Notes: generated from the letters alone by a model not told the origin. Counted from the first letter of the stretch, positions 28,874-38,213 are shown. The stretch is DNA of 64,000 nucleotides from Chitinivorax sp. PXF-14 (GCF_040812015.1 NZ_JBFNXJ010000009.1:62001-126000), one strand, 5' to 3'. Numbers and translations: made by a program.

Positions 28874-30336
28874 CAGAGTTTGCCTCCCACGCGTTTGGCC
28901 AGCGCCGCCAGTGACTGATCCACATCGCTGAACGGCCGTTTTACTCCTTGCACATCCTGGTAATCCTCATGTCCCTTGCCGGCGATCAGCACGATGTCGC
29001 CAGCCTGCGCCTCATCCACCGCCCAGGCGATGGCTGCGGCGCGGTCTGCCAGAGTGCGCTGACCTGGCCCCATGCCGGCCACCACTTGTTCGATGATCTT
29101 GTCCGGGTCTTCGGTGCGCGGGTTGTCGCTCGTCACCACGGCCACGTCGGCCAGCCGGCCGGCGATGCCGCCCATCAACGGGCGCTTGCCCGGATCGCGG
29201 TCGCCGCCGCAGCCGAACACGCAATACAGCTTGCACCCGGCCGGTACGATGTCGCGCAGCGTGGACAGCGCCTTTTCCAGCGCGTCGGGCGTATGCGCGT
29301 AATCGACCACGACCAGCGGCTGCGCCGCGCCACCGAGCCGTTGCATGCGCCCCGGCGCGGCCTCGATCGAGCCCAGCGCACGGGCGGCGTCGTCAAGCGC
29401 CACGCCGGCGGCCAGCAGCGCGCCAAGCGCCGCGAGCAGGTTGGCCGCGTTGAACAGCCCCAGCAGGCCGCTGCCGATGCGTGCCTCGCCCTGCGGCGTG
29501 GCCACGCTCATATGAATGCCTTGTTCGTCGACGCGCAGCTCGCGGCAGTGCAGCTCGCCCGCCTTCAGGCCGTAGCCGAGCACGGCGACGCCGCGCGCAC
29601 GGCAGTCCGCCGCGAGCCTGGCGCCAAAGGCGTCGTCGAGATTGATCACGGCGGCCTTGAGCCCGGGCCAGGCGAACAGCTTGGCCTTGGCCGCGCCGTA
29701 GGCTTCCATGTCGCCGTGGTAGTCGAGATGATCGCGCGTGAGGTTGGTGAACACGGCGACATCGAATGCCACGCCGGCCACCCGGCCCTGATCGAGCCCG
29801 TGCGACGATACCTCCATCGCGATGGCCTGCGCGCCCAGCTCGCGATAGGTAGCCAGCCTTGCCTGCAGGCTCACCGCGTCGGGCGTGGTATGGGTCGCCA
29901 CTTCCAGCTGACCCGGAAAACCGTTGCCGACTGTGCCAATCACCGCCGTCTTGCGGCCAAGCGCGCTCAAGGCGTGGCTCAGCCAGGTGGTGATCGAGGT
30001 CTTGCCGTTGGTGCCGGTCACGCCGATCACGGTCATATGCTTTGACGGTTCGCCGTTGACGAGGCTCGCGACCTCGCCGGCACGCAGGCGCAGCTCGGGC
30101 ACCGGCAGATTGGGCACGGCCCATTCGGCCTTCCAGTCGAAGCCGTCGGCAGCGTCCCACAGCACGCCGGCCGCACCGGCCTCGAGCGCCTGCGGAATAT
30201 AGTTACGGCCGTCGGTATACTCACCCATACAGGCCAGGAACACGTCGCCGGGCTTGATCTGGCGGCTGTCCGCCACCACGCGGCCGAGCGGCACGCCGAG
30301 TTGTTCGAGCAGGGGCCAGGTGATCGCTGTGCTCAT
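28873..30336 (-). CDS. murE: UDP-N-acetylmuramoyl-tripeptide synthetase (meso-DAP-adding)
   Basis: A 487-residue Mur ligase adding the third stem amino acid. N-terminal ADSRQIKPGDVFLACMGE, P-loop GVTGTNGKTSITTWLSHAL, then EVSSHGLDQGRV and DYAHTPDALEKAL. The amino-acid recognition loop reads TSDNPRTEDP. DNPR is the motif of meso-diaminopimelate enzymes, whereas lysine-adding MurE carries a different tetrapeptide. The start overlaps the ftsI stop by one base. The longer open frame upstream lies inside ftsI and is not used. Confidence 0.96.
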   Translation of the reverse strand: MSTAITWPLLEQLGVPLGRVVADSRQIKPGDVFLACMGEYTDGRNYIPQALEAGAAGVLWDAADGFDWKAEWAVPNLPVPELRLRAGEVASLVNGEPSKHMTVIGVTGTNGKTSITTWLSHALSALGRKTAVIGTVGNGFPGQLEVATHTTPDAVSLQARLATYRELGAQAIAMEVSSHGLDQGRVAGVAFDVAVFTNLTRDHLDYHGDMEAYGAAKAKLFAWPGLKAAVINLDDAFGARLAADCRARGVAVLGYGLKAGELHCRELRVDEQGIHMSVATPQGEARIGSGLLGLFNAANLLAALGALLAAGVALDDAARALGSIEAAPGRMQRLGGAAQPLVVVDYAHTPDALEKALSTLRDIVPAGCKLYCVFGCGGDRDPGKRPLMGGIAGRLADVAVVTSDNPRTEDPDKIIEQVVAGMGPGQRTLADRAAAIAWAVDEAQAGDIVLIAGKGHEDYQDVQGVKRPFSDVDQSLAALAKRVGGKL

Positions 30337-32075
30337 CACATCGTCCCCTCTGCCGCTTCCTGCTGGTCCATGCCCGGCAGAATGATGCTGTTGACCGGCG
30401 CATCGTTGGGCACGCCGAGAATGCGCAGCGCACCGCCCATCACGTTGGCGAACACCGGCGCGGCCACCGTACCGCCGTAATACTGGCCAGCCGTGGCCTC
30501 GTCGATCATCACCGCCACGATCAGGCGCGGGTCGGATGCCGGCGCGAGGCCGACGAAACTCGATACATACTTGTTCTTCGAGTAGCCGCCGCCTTCGAGC
30601 TTGTTGGCGGTGCCGGTCTTGCCACCCACGCGGTAGCCGACCACCTGTGCGCGCGTCGCGGTGCCGCCCGGCTGCGTCACCATCTCGAGCATCTTCTTCA
30701 CCGCATCGGCGGTCTCGGGCTTGATCACCTGCTTGCCCGGCGGCGGCGCCACCTGCTTGATGAAGCTGATCGGCTTGATCTCGCCGTGGTTGGCGAAAAC
30801 CATATAGGCATGCGCCATCTGGATCAGGCTGACCGAGATGCCGTGGCCGTAGGACATGGTCGCCTGTTCGATCGGGCGCCAGGTCTTCCACGGCCGCACG
30901 CGGCCCGCCGCCTCGCCGGGAAAACCGGTGTGCGGCACCTGGCCGAAGCCCAGCGAATGCAGGAAGTCGGAGTGGTATTCATGCCCCAGCGACAGCGCCA
31001 TCTTGGCGGCACCGACGTTGGACGACACCTGGATCACCTGCTCCACCGTCAGCGCACCGTGCGGGTGGGCATCGTGGATTGTCGCCGGGCCGATGCTCAT
31101 GCGCCCGCCCTGGGTGTCGATGATCGTGGTCGGCTTGAAGGTGCCCGCCTCGAGCGCGGCGGCAGCCGTGATCGGCTTCATCGTCGAGCCCGGCTCGTAG
31201 AGGTCGGTCAGCGCGCGGTTGCGCTTGCGCGCCGGGTCGATCGCGCCGCGGTTATTCGGGTTGTACGACGGGATGTTGGCCAGCGCCAGCACCTCGCCGG
31301 TCTTGGCGTCGAGCATCACCAGGCCGCCGGCCTTGGCCTTGTTGACGTCCACCGCCTGCTTCAGCTCGCGGTAGGCGAGGTACTGCAGGTTGCGGTCGAT
31401 CGACAGCGTCAGCGTCTGGCCATCCTGCGGCTTCACCACGCTCGACACGTCCTCGACGATGTAGCCGCGGCGATCACGGATCACGTGCCGGCTACCGGGC
31501 TTGCCGGCGAGCGTGGCGTTGCGCGTGAGCTCCATGCCCTCCTGGCCTTTGTCGTCGATGCCGGTCTGGCCGATGATGTGCGCCAGGAATTCGCCGGCCG
31601 GGTAGTAGCGGCGGTATTCCTGCTGCTTGTAGATGCCGGGGATGTTCAGCGCCAGCACGCGGTCGGCGAGCTCGGGCTGGATCTGGCGCTTGATGAAGAC
31701 GAAATCGCGCTTGCGGTCGGCGATCTTGGCCGTGACATCGGCCGCCGTCATGCCCAGCAGCTTGGCCAGCTGGCCGATCTGCTGCTGGCTCGGCATCTCG
31801 TCCATGTCGGCCGGGCTGGCCCAGATCGACTGCACCGGGGTAGAGATGGCGAGCGGCTCGCCATTGCGGTCGGTGATCATGCCGCGAATCGCTTCGAGCT
31901 TGAGCACGCGGCTGTAGCGCGCCTCGCCCTTTTCCTGCAGGAACTCGCGGTTATACGCCTGTAGGTACACCGCACGCCCCACCAGCAAGGCGAAACCGGC
32001 CCCGAGCGCGCCCATCAGCGTGTAGCTGCGCCATGCGGGTAGTCTTGCGTTGAGGTTGGAGTTGGCCGTGTACAT
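30336..32075 (-). CDS. ftsI: Septal peptidoglycan transpeptidase FtsI (PBP3)
   Basis: A 579-residue class B penicillin-binding protein. A short cytoplasmic tail and one membrane helix (YTLMGALGAGFALLVGRAV) precede the pedestal region and transpeptidase domain. Active-site motifs: SxxK in LYEPGSTMKPIT, SxN in QVSSNVGAAKM, and KTG in GGKTGTANK. It works with FtsW in septal synthesis and is the target of many beta-lactams. It lies 16 bp downstream of ftsL. Confidence 0.97.
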   Translation of the reverse strand: MYTANSNLNARLPAWRSYTLMGALGAGFALLVGRAVYLQAYNREFLQEKGEARYSRVLKLEAIRGMITDRNGEPLAISTPVQSIWASPADMDEMPSQQQIGQLAKLLGMTAADVTAKIADRKRDFVFIKRQIQPELADRVLALNIPGIYKQQEYRRYYPAGEFLAHIIGQTGIDDKGQEGMELTRNATLAGKPGSRHVIRDRRGYIVEDVSSVVKPQDGQTLTLSIDRNLQYLAYRELKQAVDVNKAKAGGLVMLDAKTGEVLALANIPSYNPNNRGAIDPARKRNRALTDLYEPGSTMKPITAAAALEAGTFKPTTIIDTQGGRMSIGPATIHDAHPHGALTVEQVIQVSSNVGAAKMALSLGHEYHSDFLHSLGFGQVPHTGFPGEAAGRVRPWKTWRPIEQATMSYGHGISVSLIQMAHAYMVFANHGEIKPISFIKQVAPPPGKQVIKPETADAVKKMLEMVTQPGGTATRAQVVGYRVGGKTGTANKLEGGGYSKNKYVSSFVGLAPASDPRLIVAVMIDEATAGQYYGGTVAAPVFANVMGGALRILGVPNDAPVNSIILPGMDQQEAAEGTM

Positions 32076-32091
32076 GTCTTTAATTGCGCCA

Positions 32092-32394
32092 TTACTGCGC
32101 TACGGTTTTCTCGCCGGCCGACTTGGCCGGCACGGGCACGGTGACCACTTGCGTACGAGAGCCATCTGCCACCTGCATGCCGAGCTGTTTCTGCGCGATG
32201 GTCTCGATACGCGAGTGCATCGCCCAGGTGCTCTGCTCAAGCTGCAGCTGACCCCATTCCACATCGAACTGCTTGGACAACTTCTGTTCCTTTTGCAGCT
32301 CGATAAACAACTTGCGCGCCTTGTGTTGTGAAGTCACGACACTCAGCGCGCAGGCGATCAACACCGCCAACAGCAATAGATTCAGCTTCGTCAC
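32092..32394 (-). CDS. ftsL: Cell division protein FtsL
   Basis: A 100-residue bitopic protein. A single N-terminal membrane helix ([20 protein letters not shown]) is followed by a periplasmic coiled coil ([20 protein letters not shown]) that pairs with FtsB and contacts FtsQ and FtsI. Its identity rests on size, topology and position between rsmH and ftsI. Overlaps the rsmH stop by four bases. Confidence 0.93.
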   Translation of the reverse strand: MTKLNLLLLAVLIACALSVVTSQHKARKLFIELQKEQKLSKQFDVEWGQLQLEQSTWAMHSRIETIAQKQLGMQVADGSRTQVVTVPVPAKSAGEKTVAQ

Positions 32395-33335
32395 AACGGC
32401 GCTTCCGTCCGCTCCGCCACTCTCAGGATCGCGCTGCGCGCACGCGGATTGGCTTGCGTTTCCTGCGCCGAGGGCTTGATCGGCTTGCCCACCACCTTCA
32501 GCGGCGGCGCCTTCAGCTCGGACGCACGGATCGGCAGGCGGCTCGGCATGTCGTCATCGTTCGCCGCATCCTTCATGAAGCGCTTGACGATGCGGTCTTC
32601 CAGCGAATGGAAGCTGATCACCGACAAGCGCCCATTGGGCTTGAGCAAGGCCAGCGCCTGAGGCAGGACTAGCGACAGCTCCTCAAGCTCTTGATTGACG
32701 TGAATCCGTATAGCCTGAAAGCTTCGCGTCGCCGGGTCCTGACCCTGTTCGCGGGTGCGGACACAGCCCGCCACGATCTCGGCAAGCTGTCGGGTGGTGG
32801 TAATTGGCCGCTCCGATCGAAGCGCGACAATCTTTCTTGCAATCTGCTTAGCAAACCGCTCTTCGCCATAGTCTTTGATTACTCTGTAAATATCTTGTTC
32901 AGGCGCATCGGCCAGCCATTCGGCCGCCGTCACGCCACGCGTGGTATCCATGCGCATGTCGAGCGGCGCATCGAAACGAAAACTGAAACCGCGGCGGCCG
33001 TCATCGATCTGCGGCGAGGAAATACCGAGATCGAGCAGCACGCCGTCGACCTTGTCGATACCGAGCGCCGCCAGCCCGGCCTTCATCTCGGCAAAACCGC
33101 TGTGGACGATGTGGAAGCGGGCATCGGCAATCGTTGCCGCCTCGGTGATCGCCTGCGGGTCCTTGTCGAACGCAATCAGCCGGCCAGCCGCGCCGAGCTT
33201 CGACAGGATCAGCCGGCTATGCCCGCCGCGGCCAAACGTCCCGTCGACATAGATGCCATCGGGCCTGATCGCCAACCCATCCACCGCCTCGTCCAGCAAT
33301 ACCGTGCGATGCACCAGCCCAACCACATCGCTCAC
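32391..33335 (-). CDS. rsmH: 16S rRNA (cytosine-1402-N4)-methyltransferase
   Basis: A 314-residue SAM-dependent methyltransferase acting on C1402 of the ribosomal decoding site; RsmI, encoded at 39.7-40.6 kb, methylates the 2'-O of the same nucleotide. N-terminal [23 protein letters not shown] loop [18 protein letters not shown], then [15 protein letters not shown] and a C-terminal [15 protein letters not shown] motif. It overlaps mraZ at its start and ftsL at its end by four bases each. Confidence 0.97.
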   Translation of the reverse strand: MSDVVGLVHRTVLLDEAVDGLAIRPDGIYVDGTFGRGGHSRLILSKLGAAGRLIAFDKDPQAITEAATIADARFHIVHSGFAEMKAGLAALGIDKVDGVLLDLGISSPQIDDGRRGFSFRFDAPLDMRMDTTRGVTAAEWLADAPEQDIYRVIKDYGEERFAKQIARKIVALRSERPITTTRQLAEIVAGCVRTREQGQDPATRSFQAIRIHVNQELEELSLVLPQALALLKPNGRLSVISFHSLEDRIVKRFMKDAANDDDMPSRLPIRASELKAPPLKVVGKPIKPSAQETQANPRARSAILRVAERTEAPL

Positions 33336-33769
33336 AGCGAGATACCTTCCATCTGGCTCGCCAGATCGTCAGCCGGGATCGCCATCGTGGCTGCGGTCTG
33401 CGCATCCCACTTGGCGGCATCCCACAGCTCGAATTTCTTGCCCATGCCGACCAGCGACACATCCTTGTCGAAGGCAGCCTTGTCGCGCAGCGTGCGGCTC
33501 ACCGAGACGCGGCCCGCCTTGTCCATCTCAACCTCTTCCGCGTAACCGAGCACCACGCGCGCGATTGCGACGCGCGAGCCAGTCAACTGCATCATCTGGT
33601 CACGCACCGGCAGCCAGTTCGGCTCGGGGTACAGCAGCAGGCAGCCATCGGGCGCCAGCGTCAGCACCAGGCGGCCAGCGCACAGCGACATGAGGGCATC
33701 GCGGTGCCGGGCTGGCACCGTGAGACGACCCTTATCGTCGAGACTGAGCGTTGAGACGCCACTGAACAT
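33332..33769 (-). CDS. mraZ: Transcriptional regulator MraZ
   Basis: A 145-residue protein made of two SpoVT/AbrB-like repeats, each with a DxxxR-type motif ([17 protein letters not shown] and [17 protein letters not shown]). It forms ring oligomers and binds repeats in front of its own operon. The start [15 protein letters not shown] has AGGAAA five bases upstream. The longer frame upstream runs through the MraZ binding repeats and is not used. It is the first dcw gene. Confidence 0.96.
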   Translation of the reverse strand: MFSGVSTLSLDDKGRLTVPARHRDALMSLCAGRLVLTLAPDGCLLLYPEPNWLPVRDQMMQLTGSRVAIARVVLGYAEEVEMDKAGRVSVSRTLRDKAAFDKDVSLVGMGKKFELWDAAKWDAQTAATMAIPADDLASQMEGISL

Positions 33770-33803
33770 TTTGCTTTCCTGGGTGACCGAGGGAGGTAGC
33801 TTC

Positions 33804-33867
33804 ACCCACTTTCCACCACCTTCCCCCACTTCCTCCCACTATAGAGCATGAAACCTATGCCGGTCAA
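33804..33867 (-). promoter_or_regulatory. dcw operon promoter with four MraZ repeats
   Basis: Minus-strand promoter TTGACC (33867-33862), 18-bp spacer, TATAGT (33843-33838). Directly downstream are four TGGGN-type repeats at exact 10-bp spacing: TGGGA (33838-33834), TGGGG (33828-33824), TGGTG (33818-33814), TGGGT (33808-33804). The first repeat shares its edge base with the -10 box, so MraZ binding would cover the transcription start. This is the known arrangement of MraZ autoregulation. Confidence 0.9.
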
Positions 33868-34037
33868 CTCGATTACAGCCATTTTCTCGTTTCGTAACAA
33901 ACACTTAGCAGAACATCACAAAACACGAAAAGTCTTATGAATGAAGGAGATAGAAGAGAATCCAGAAGTAGCTCCTTAACAACATTGGCATGCGGGGAGA
34001 AAGTGGGGCGAACCACCAGCGCATCCCCCATGCCGGC

Positions 34038-34064
34038 TATAGATTTGCCGCGGGGCGCCGATGA
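34038..34064 (+). promoter_or_regulatory. Sigma-28 (FliA)-like promoter upstream of flgP
   Basis: TATAGATT (34038-34045), 11-bp spacer, GCCGATGA (34057-34064), compared with the enteric sigma-28 consensus TAAAGTTT-N11-GCCGATAA: six of eight and seven of eight matches with exact spacing. It lies 50 bp upstream of the flgP start. It supports flagellar regulation of the flgP-flgT genes. Inference from consensus only. Confidence 0.65.
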
Positions 34065-34113
34065 TTAGCGTTAGTCCTGCCCTCGCCCCTGTGCGCCAAC
34101 ACGGAGAACAACA

Positions 34114-34656
34114 ATGAAGCACACCCTATCGGCCACCCTGCTCGCGCTGGCCACGGTGCTGTACGGCTGCGCGAACCCGCCAAGCCTGTTCACGCCAGCC
34201 GGCAGCAGCGCCCCCGCGGCAAAACTGCGCTTCACCGCCACCGGCTATGGCTCGGCCAGCACCTTCGAGGGCTACACCGCAGGCCAGCGCCGCCTGCTCG
34301 CCATGCGCGCCGCGAAGCTCGACGCCTACCGCTCGCTGGCCGAGCAGGTATATGGCGTGCGCATCAAGGGCAACACCACCGTTGCCGCGATGGTGGCGCA
34401 GAACGACAGCTTCCGCGTCTACCTCGACGCCTATCTGCGCGGCGCGCACGTGGTCAGCGTCACGCCGATGGCCGAGGGCAATTACGAGACGGAGATCGAG
34501 ATCGAGCTGCCGCCAGACTTCTGGCGCATGCAGCTGACGGCGCCACCAACAGCCAGTGCCACGGCGTCATCCAGCGCACCGGCCGGCGCGACGGCAAGCG
34601 CCAGTCCCGTCCTGGCCAGCAGCGGGTATAATCGCAGCTTCTATTACGCCGACTGA
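34114..34656 (+). CDS. flgP: FlgP-like outer-membrane lipoprotein (LPP20 family)
   Basis: A 180-residue lipoprotein with lipobox LYGC (Cys19). The LPP20/FlgP domain is visible around FTATGYGSASTFEGYTAGQ, RRLLAMRAAKLDAYRSLAEQ and VYGVRIKGNTTVAAMVAQND, ending in an Ala/Ser-rich tail. In Vibrio and relatives FlgP builds the outer-membrane disk/H-ring around sheathed or high-torque flagella. GGAGA stands six bases before the ATG. The next gene is flgT-like, supporting the assignment. The symbol is by similarity; LPP20 lipoproteins outside flagella also exist. Confidence 0.75.
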   Translation: MKHTLSATLLALATVLYGCANPPSLFTPAGSSAPAAKLRFTATGYGSASTFEGYTAGQRRLLAMRAAKLDAYRSLAEQVYGVRIKGNTTVAAMVAQNDSFRVYLDAYLRGAHVVSVTPMAEGNYETEIEIELPPDFWRMQLTAPPTASATASSSAPAGATASASPVLASSGYNRSFYYAD

Positions 34657-34664
34657 CCGCCGCC

Positions 34665-36197
34665 TTGACCGTTCTCCCGCCGCGCCTGGCGCTCATCCTG
34701 CTGACGCTTGCAGCAACCCCGCTGGCGGCCGAGACATTGACGGCACAGGGCATGGCCGCGCTCGACGCAGCCGGCTCGCGCGAAACGGCACGGGCAGAGG
34801 CCATACGCGACGCACTGGAGCAGGCATCGCTCGAAGCCGGCGCCCAGGTGGCAGGCAGCTCACCGATCGCCCGGCCCGACCAGGGCAGCCTCTCGGTCAA
34901 CGCGCAACGGCGCCCCAGCCAGTTCCGCCTCAAACGCGAATGGACGGACAAGGGCCTGCTGATGGTCGAGGTCGAGGCTGACTTTCCCGACGACAGCGCC
35001 GCCTCGCCCCGCCCCACTTCGCAGCCCGTGCAGCAGACCACCAGCTGCGCAGGCAACAGCCAGCCGCGCTATCGCAAGACCATCGCGGTGGCGCCGTTCC
35101 TGCTCATGCAGGCAGGCCAGGCCGACGACCTCGACAATCCCGGCCAGGGCGTGCCCAACGAGCTGCTGCGCCGGCTGGAAGCCAGCAAGCGCCTGCTGCC
35201 GACGGTCAACGCCAACGCCAATGTGTTCGGCGGCACGGCATCCGCCGCCCCGCTGCAGGCCGACCCGGAGGCGATCAAGCAGGTTGCGCTCAACACCAAC
35301 AGCCAGTTCGTGCTGACCGGCCGCGTACTCGACACCAGCGTCAGCGCCCGCCAGACCCGCCCCTACTGGGGCTGGCAAAGTGCCGACAACGGTAGCCCGC
35401 ATTTCGGCGTGGCGCTGCCCGGCTCGACGCTGGGGGCCGGCGTGGCGCAGCAGGCGACGCAGCGGCGCTTCGAGATCGAGTTGCAGATATACGATGGCGC
35501 CACCGCCGTGCTGCTCGCCCGGCATACGCTGCAGCAGGAAGCCAGCGGCAAGGTGGCGACGAGCAGCCGTCAGGCATTCGGCAGCAGTGGCTTTCTGGCC
35601 AGCGACTATGGCCGGGCTGTCGACCGCGTGCTCAACGATGCCACCAGCGCCATCGACAACACGCTGGCCTGTCTGCCGCTGACGGCCAAGATCGTCAAGA
35701 TCGACGGCTCCCGCATCTACCTGAATGCCGGCGGCCTGCAGCAGCTCCGTCCCGGCGACACGCTGACGGTCTACAAGAAGCAGACCAACAAACCGGTGTC
35801 GCTGCCCGAGACCAACGAGGCGCTGGGCATCCCCGAGACACCGGCGGCCAGCGCCAGCATCGTCCAGGTGCAGCCGCGCTTCGCCATCGCCGAGCTGAGC
35901 CGTACGGCCGGCATACGCAGCGGCGACCTGATCCGCGACGACAATCGCGGCAGCTCGGGCCGATTGACGGAAGCGGCGGCCGAGCCCTCCACCGCATCAG
36001 ACAAGGCGCCCGGCCAGCGCCAGCAGGACGGCACTAGCGGCACCAAGGCGGCAGCCAAGGGGCAGGACAAGCAAGCCAAGCCGGCCAAGAAGAAAACCGC
36101 CAAGTCCGCCACCAGGAAATCGCCGGCAAAGTGCGACTGCCCGCCAGCCACACCGACCGTGCCGACCAAACCCGCCGCGCCCGCCAAGCTGTCGTGA
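34665..36197 (+). CDS. flgT: FlgT-like flagellar assembly protein
   Basis: A 510-residue exported protein. The signal peptide is LPPRLALILLTLAATPLAA, followed by three parts matching FlgT: an N-terminal domain (ETARAEAIRDALEQASLEAG), a middle TolB-N-like domain (YRKTIAVAPFLLMQAGQADD ... IKQVALNTNSQFVLTGRVLD) and a C-terminal SH3-like part (AKIVKIDGSRIYLNAGGL). It ends in a long Lys/Ala/Pro-rich tail not typical of Vibrio FlgT. FlgT forms part of the periplasmic H/T-ring system supporting stator assembly. The start is probably TTG, eight bases after the flgP stop. No good ribosome-binding site is seen, so the start is uncertain. Confidence 0.72.
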   Translation: MTVLPPRLALILLTLAATPLAAETLTAQGMAALDAAGSRETARAEAIRDALEQASLEAGAQVAGSSPIARPDQGSLSVNAQRRPSQFRLKREWTDKGLLMVEVEADFPDDSAASPRPTSQPVQQTTSCAGNSQPRYRKTIAVAPFLLMQAGQADDLDNPGQGVPNELLRRLEASKRLLPTVNANANVFGGTASAAPLQADPEAIKQVALNTNSQFVLTGRVLDTSVSARQTRPYWGWQSADNGSPHFGVALPGSTLGAGVAQQATQRRFEIELQIYDGATAVLLARHTLQQEASGKVATSSRQAFGSSGFLASDYGRAVDRVLNDATSAIDNTLACLPLTAKIVKIDGSRIYLNAGGLQQLRPGDTLTVYKKQTNKPVSLPETNEALGIPETPAASASIVQVQPRFAIAELSRTAGIRSGDLIRDDNRGSSGRLTEAAAEPSTASDKAPGQRQQDGTSGTKAAAKGQDKQAKPAKKKTAKSATRKSPAKCDCPPATPTVPTKPAAPAKLS

Positions 36198-36226
36198 CGC
36201 GCCCTGCGCAACCCCGGAACCCGATC

Positions 36227-36541
36227 ATGGCAACACGACTGCAATCCGCACCGCGCCTCATCGTCGCCACCGTGCTCGGCCTCGCGCTGAGCACGCCGGC
36301 CGACGCGGCGATCCGCCCGCTGGGTTATCACAAACCGCGCAAGCCGGCTGCCGTGCGCCCGGCCCCGCCGAAGGCCGCCAGGAAACAGGCCGTGCCCGTC
36401 GCGGAGGCCGTCGAGCCGGCCAAGCCGGCAGCAGCGCCCACAGCCGTACCGATCGTAGCGAGCCCGCCACCGGTGCCCGAAGCGCCGAGAGTGCCGATGG
36501 AGCAGGTCGTCAACTCCTGGGCCCCCTACACCTATCCCTGA
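36227..36541 (+). CDS. Small secreted Pro/Ala-rich protein of unknown function
   Basis: A 104-residue protein. A signal peptide (LIVATVLGLALSTPADA) precedes a low-complexity Pro/Ala/Lys stretch and a C-terminus PMEQVVNSWAPYTYP. I recognise no family. It lies 29 bp after flgT on the same strand and may be co-transcribed with flgP-flgT. The frame is open further upstream, but that part overlaps flgT, so the signal-peptide ATG is preferred. Confidence 0.5.
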   Translation: MATRLQSAPRLIVATVLGLALSTPADAAIRPLGYHKPRKPAAVRPAPPKAARKQAVPVAEAVEPAKPAAAPTAVPIVASPPPVPEAPRVPMEQVVNSWAPYTYP

Positions 36542-36598
36542 GCCCTGCACGCCACAGCGGGCGCACCCCAGGCCGGTAAGCCCGGCTTCGCCAGACCT

Positions 36599-38086
36599 CT
36601 ATTTCCAGAATGGCTTGGGCAGCTCGGCATGTGCCACGCTGACCGTCTGCGCCCGCAGCCAGCCGCGCAGCATGCCGAGCAGCTCCGCCTCGTCCGGCCT
36701 GCGCACGAGCGCCGACTGGGTAGCCAACAGGCCATCGGCAACGCTCTGATCGTGATGTCGGCCTAGGCCATCCTGCACCGCCTGCAGCCAATGATTGAAG
36801 CGCTGGTAGCGCTTGCCGGCATACGACAGCGCACCGAACTCGCCCAAGTAGCGCAGCTTCTTGGCCAGGATGCGCGTGCGGTGCAGGGTGGCGGCCGAGG
36901 TTTCGTCGGCGCGCTTGAGCGCATCGCCCAGGCGCCGGGAATACTTGCCCAGCAGCGGCGCGGCGGCATCACCGAAGCTCGCCGGGCCGTCGGCAGCCGC
37001 CAGCAGCGCACACCAACGACCCAGGCCGAGCAGCAGACGCTGATAGCGCATCGAGCCGACGGCCTCGCGCGCCGCTTGTTGCGCAGCGAAGCCGGCCGCC
37101 GCAAGCCGCGCGTGCAGGCGGGCCTGTGCCGGATGGTCACCCACGGCCTTCAGCACCGTGGGCAGCGTGTCGTTCAGCAACACATCCCAGTCACGGGCGC
37201 GGCCCAGCTCGTTGCCCAGCCAGCGTAGCTCGCCGCGCAAGCTCGTGACCGTGTCGGGCTCGGGCAGATCGGCGGCAAACAATCCGAGCAGCACGCGCAG
37301 ACGCCGGATCGCGACGCGCATCTGATGCAGGAATTCGGGGTTCTCGGCCGCGCCGAGAAAGCCTTTTTCATTGTCCTGATAATGCGCCAGCAGGCCGTAA
37401 GCCAGGGTCGCCACCGCCTCGGGCAGCGCCGTCTGTGCCGCGATGGCCGGCGGCGCCCACTTGCCTGGCACCCGCGGCGCGGTGCCGTAGGCGAGGCGGT
37501 AGCCGCGCTCGGCCTTGCTTGCATTCTCCAGCCTGAGCTCGAAGCGCTCGGCCAGCTGCAAGGCGAGATCGAACAGCGCGGACACCGGGCCATCCTTCAG
37601 CTCGAGCTCGATCTCGCAGATCGGATCATTCTGCCCGGCAGCCGAGATGTCGCCGCGATCGATCGCGACCTCGATTTCGACGCCCGGCGCAGGCCGGATC
37701 AGCCGTATCGTCCGCTGAAAATCGGTGCTGAACACCGGCTGCAGGCGGGCGGTACGCTCGGGCGTGAGGATCTCGGACCACTCGCTGCCGTCCAGCGCGG
37801 CGAATTCGAGTGCGCGCCCGGCAACGGCGAACTCGAGCTCCTGCCGCGCATGCAACCCGCCCGACACCTGGCCGCCACCCTTGATGGTCTGCAGCCACTG
37901 TTCGCCGTCGCGGCGCAGGCGCAGGCCGATGCGGGCCTGTTGCAGCTCGCGCTCGGGTGTATCGAAGTAGATATTGGCCAGCTCGGTCTGGCGCGAAGCG
38001 CCACGCGTCGCCGGCTTGAGCAACGGGTCTTTGAGCAGGCGGGCGGCGTCACCGGGGTCAATGGCAAGTTTGAGTTCGATTTCCAT
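36599..38086 (-). CDS. CYTH and CHAD domain protein (inorganic triphosphatase YgiF-like)
   Basis: A 495-residue cytoplasmic protein. The N-terminal CYTH triphosphate tunnel domain starts with the ExExK motif (MEIELKLAI) and continues to about residue 200 (LANIYFDTPERELQQA; EIELELKDG). A C-terminal CHAD helical domain (about 225-495) has conserved histidine/arginine pairs (FLHQMRVAIRRLRVLLGLF; LHRTRILAKKLRYLGEF). YgiF-type enzymes hydrolyse inorganic triphosphate, and CHAD domains bind polyphosphate. The ATG giving the ExExK motif at the N-terminus was chosen over an upstream one. Confidence 0.9.
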   Translation of the reverse strand: MEIELKLAIDPGDAARLLKDPLLKPATRGASRQTELANIYFDTPERELQQARIGLRLRRDGEQWLQTIKGGGQVSGGLHARQELEFAVAGRALEFAALDGSEWSEILTPERTARLQPVFSTDFQRTIRLIRPAPGVEIEVAIDRGDISAAGQNDPICEIELELKDGPVSALFDLALQLAERFELRLENASKAERGYRLAYGTAPRVPGKWAPPAIAAQTALPEAVATLAYGLLAHYQDNEKGFLGAAENPEFLHQMRVAIRRLRVLLGLFAADLPEPDTVTSLRGELRWLGNELGRARDWDVLLNDTLPTVLKAVGDHPAQARLHARLAAAGFAAQQAAREAVGSMRYQRLLLGLGRWCALLAAADGPASFGDAAAPLLGKYSRRLGDALKRADETSAATLHRTRILAKKLRYLGEFGALSYAGKRYQRFNHWLQAVQDGLGRHHDQSVADGLLATQSALVRRPDEAELLGMLRGWLRAQTVSVAHAELPKPFWK

Positions 38087-38172
38087 GCTGATGGCCTGAA
38101 AGCAGTCTGGAAGCCATGCTAGCAGAGATTGACTGCACGCAGATGGCAATCATGGCCCGCCGCGCGGCCATG

Positions 38173-38201
38173 AAAAAAGGCCAGCGCGTGGTGCGCTGGC
38201 C
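38173..38201 (-). terminator. Terminator of the RNase P RNA gene
   Basis: Minus strand: GGCCAGCGC (38201-38193), 5-nt loop, GCGCTGGCC (38187-38179), then TTTTTT (38178-38173). It follows the RNase P RNA 3' end by about a dozen bases. Confidence 0.92.
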
Positions 38202-38213
38202 CTTGCATGGGTT

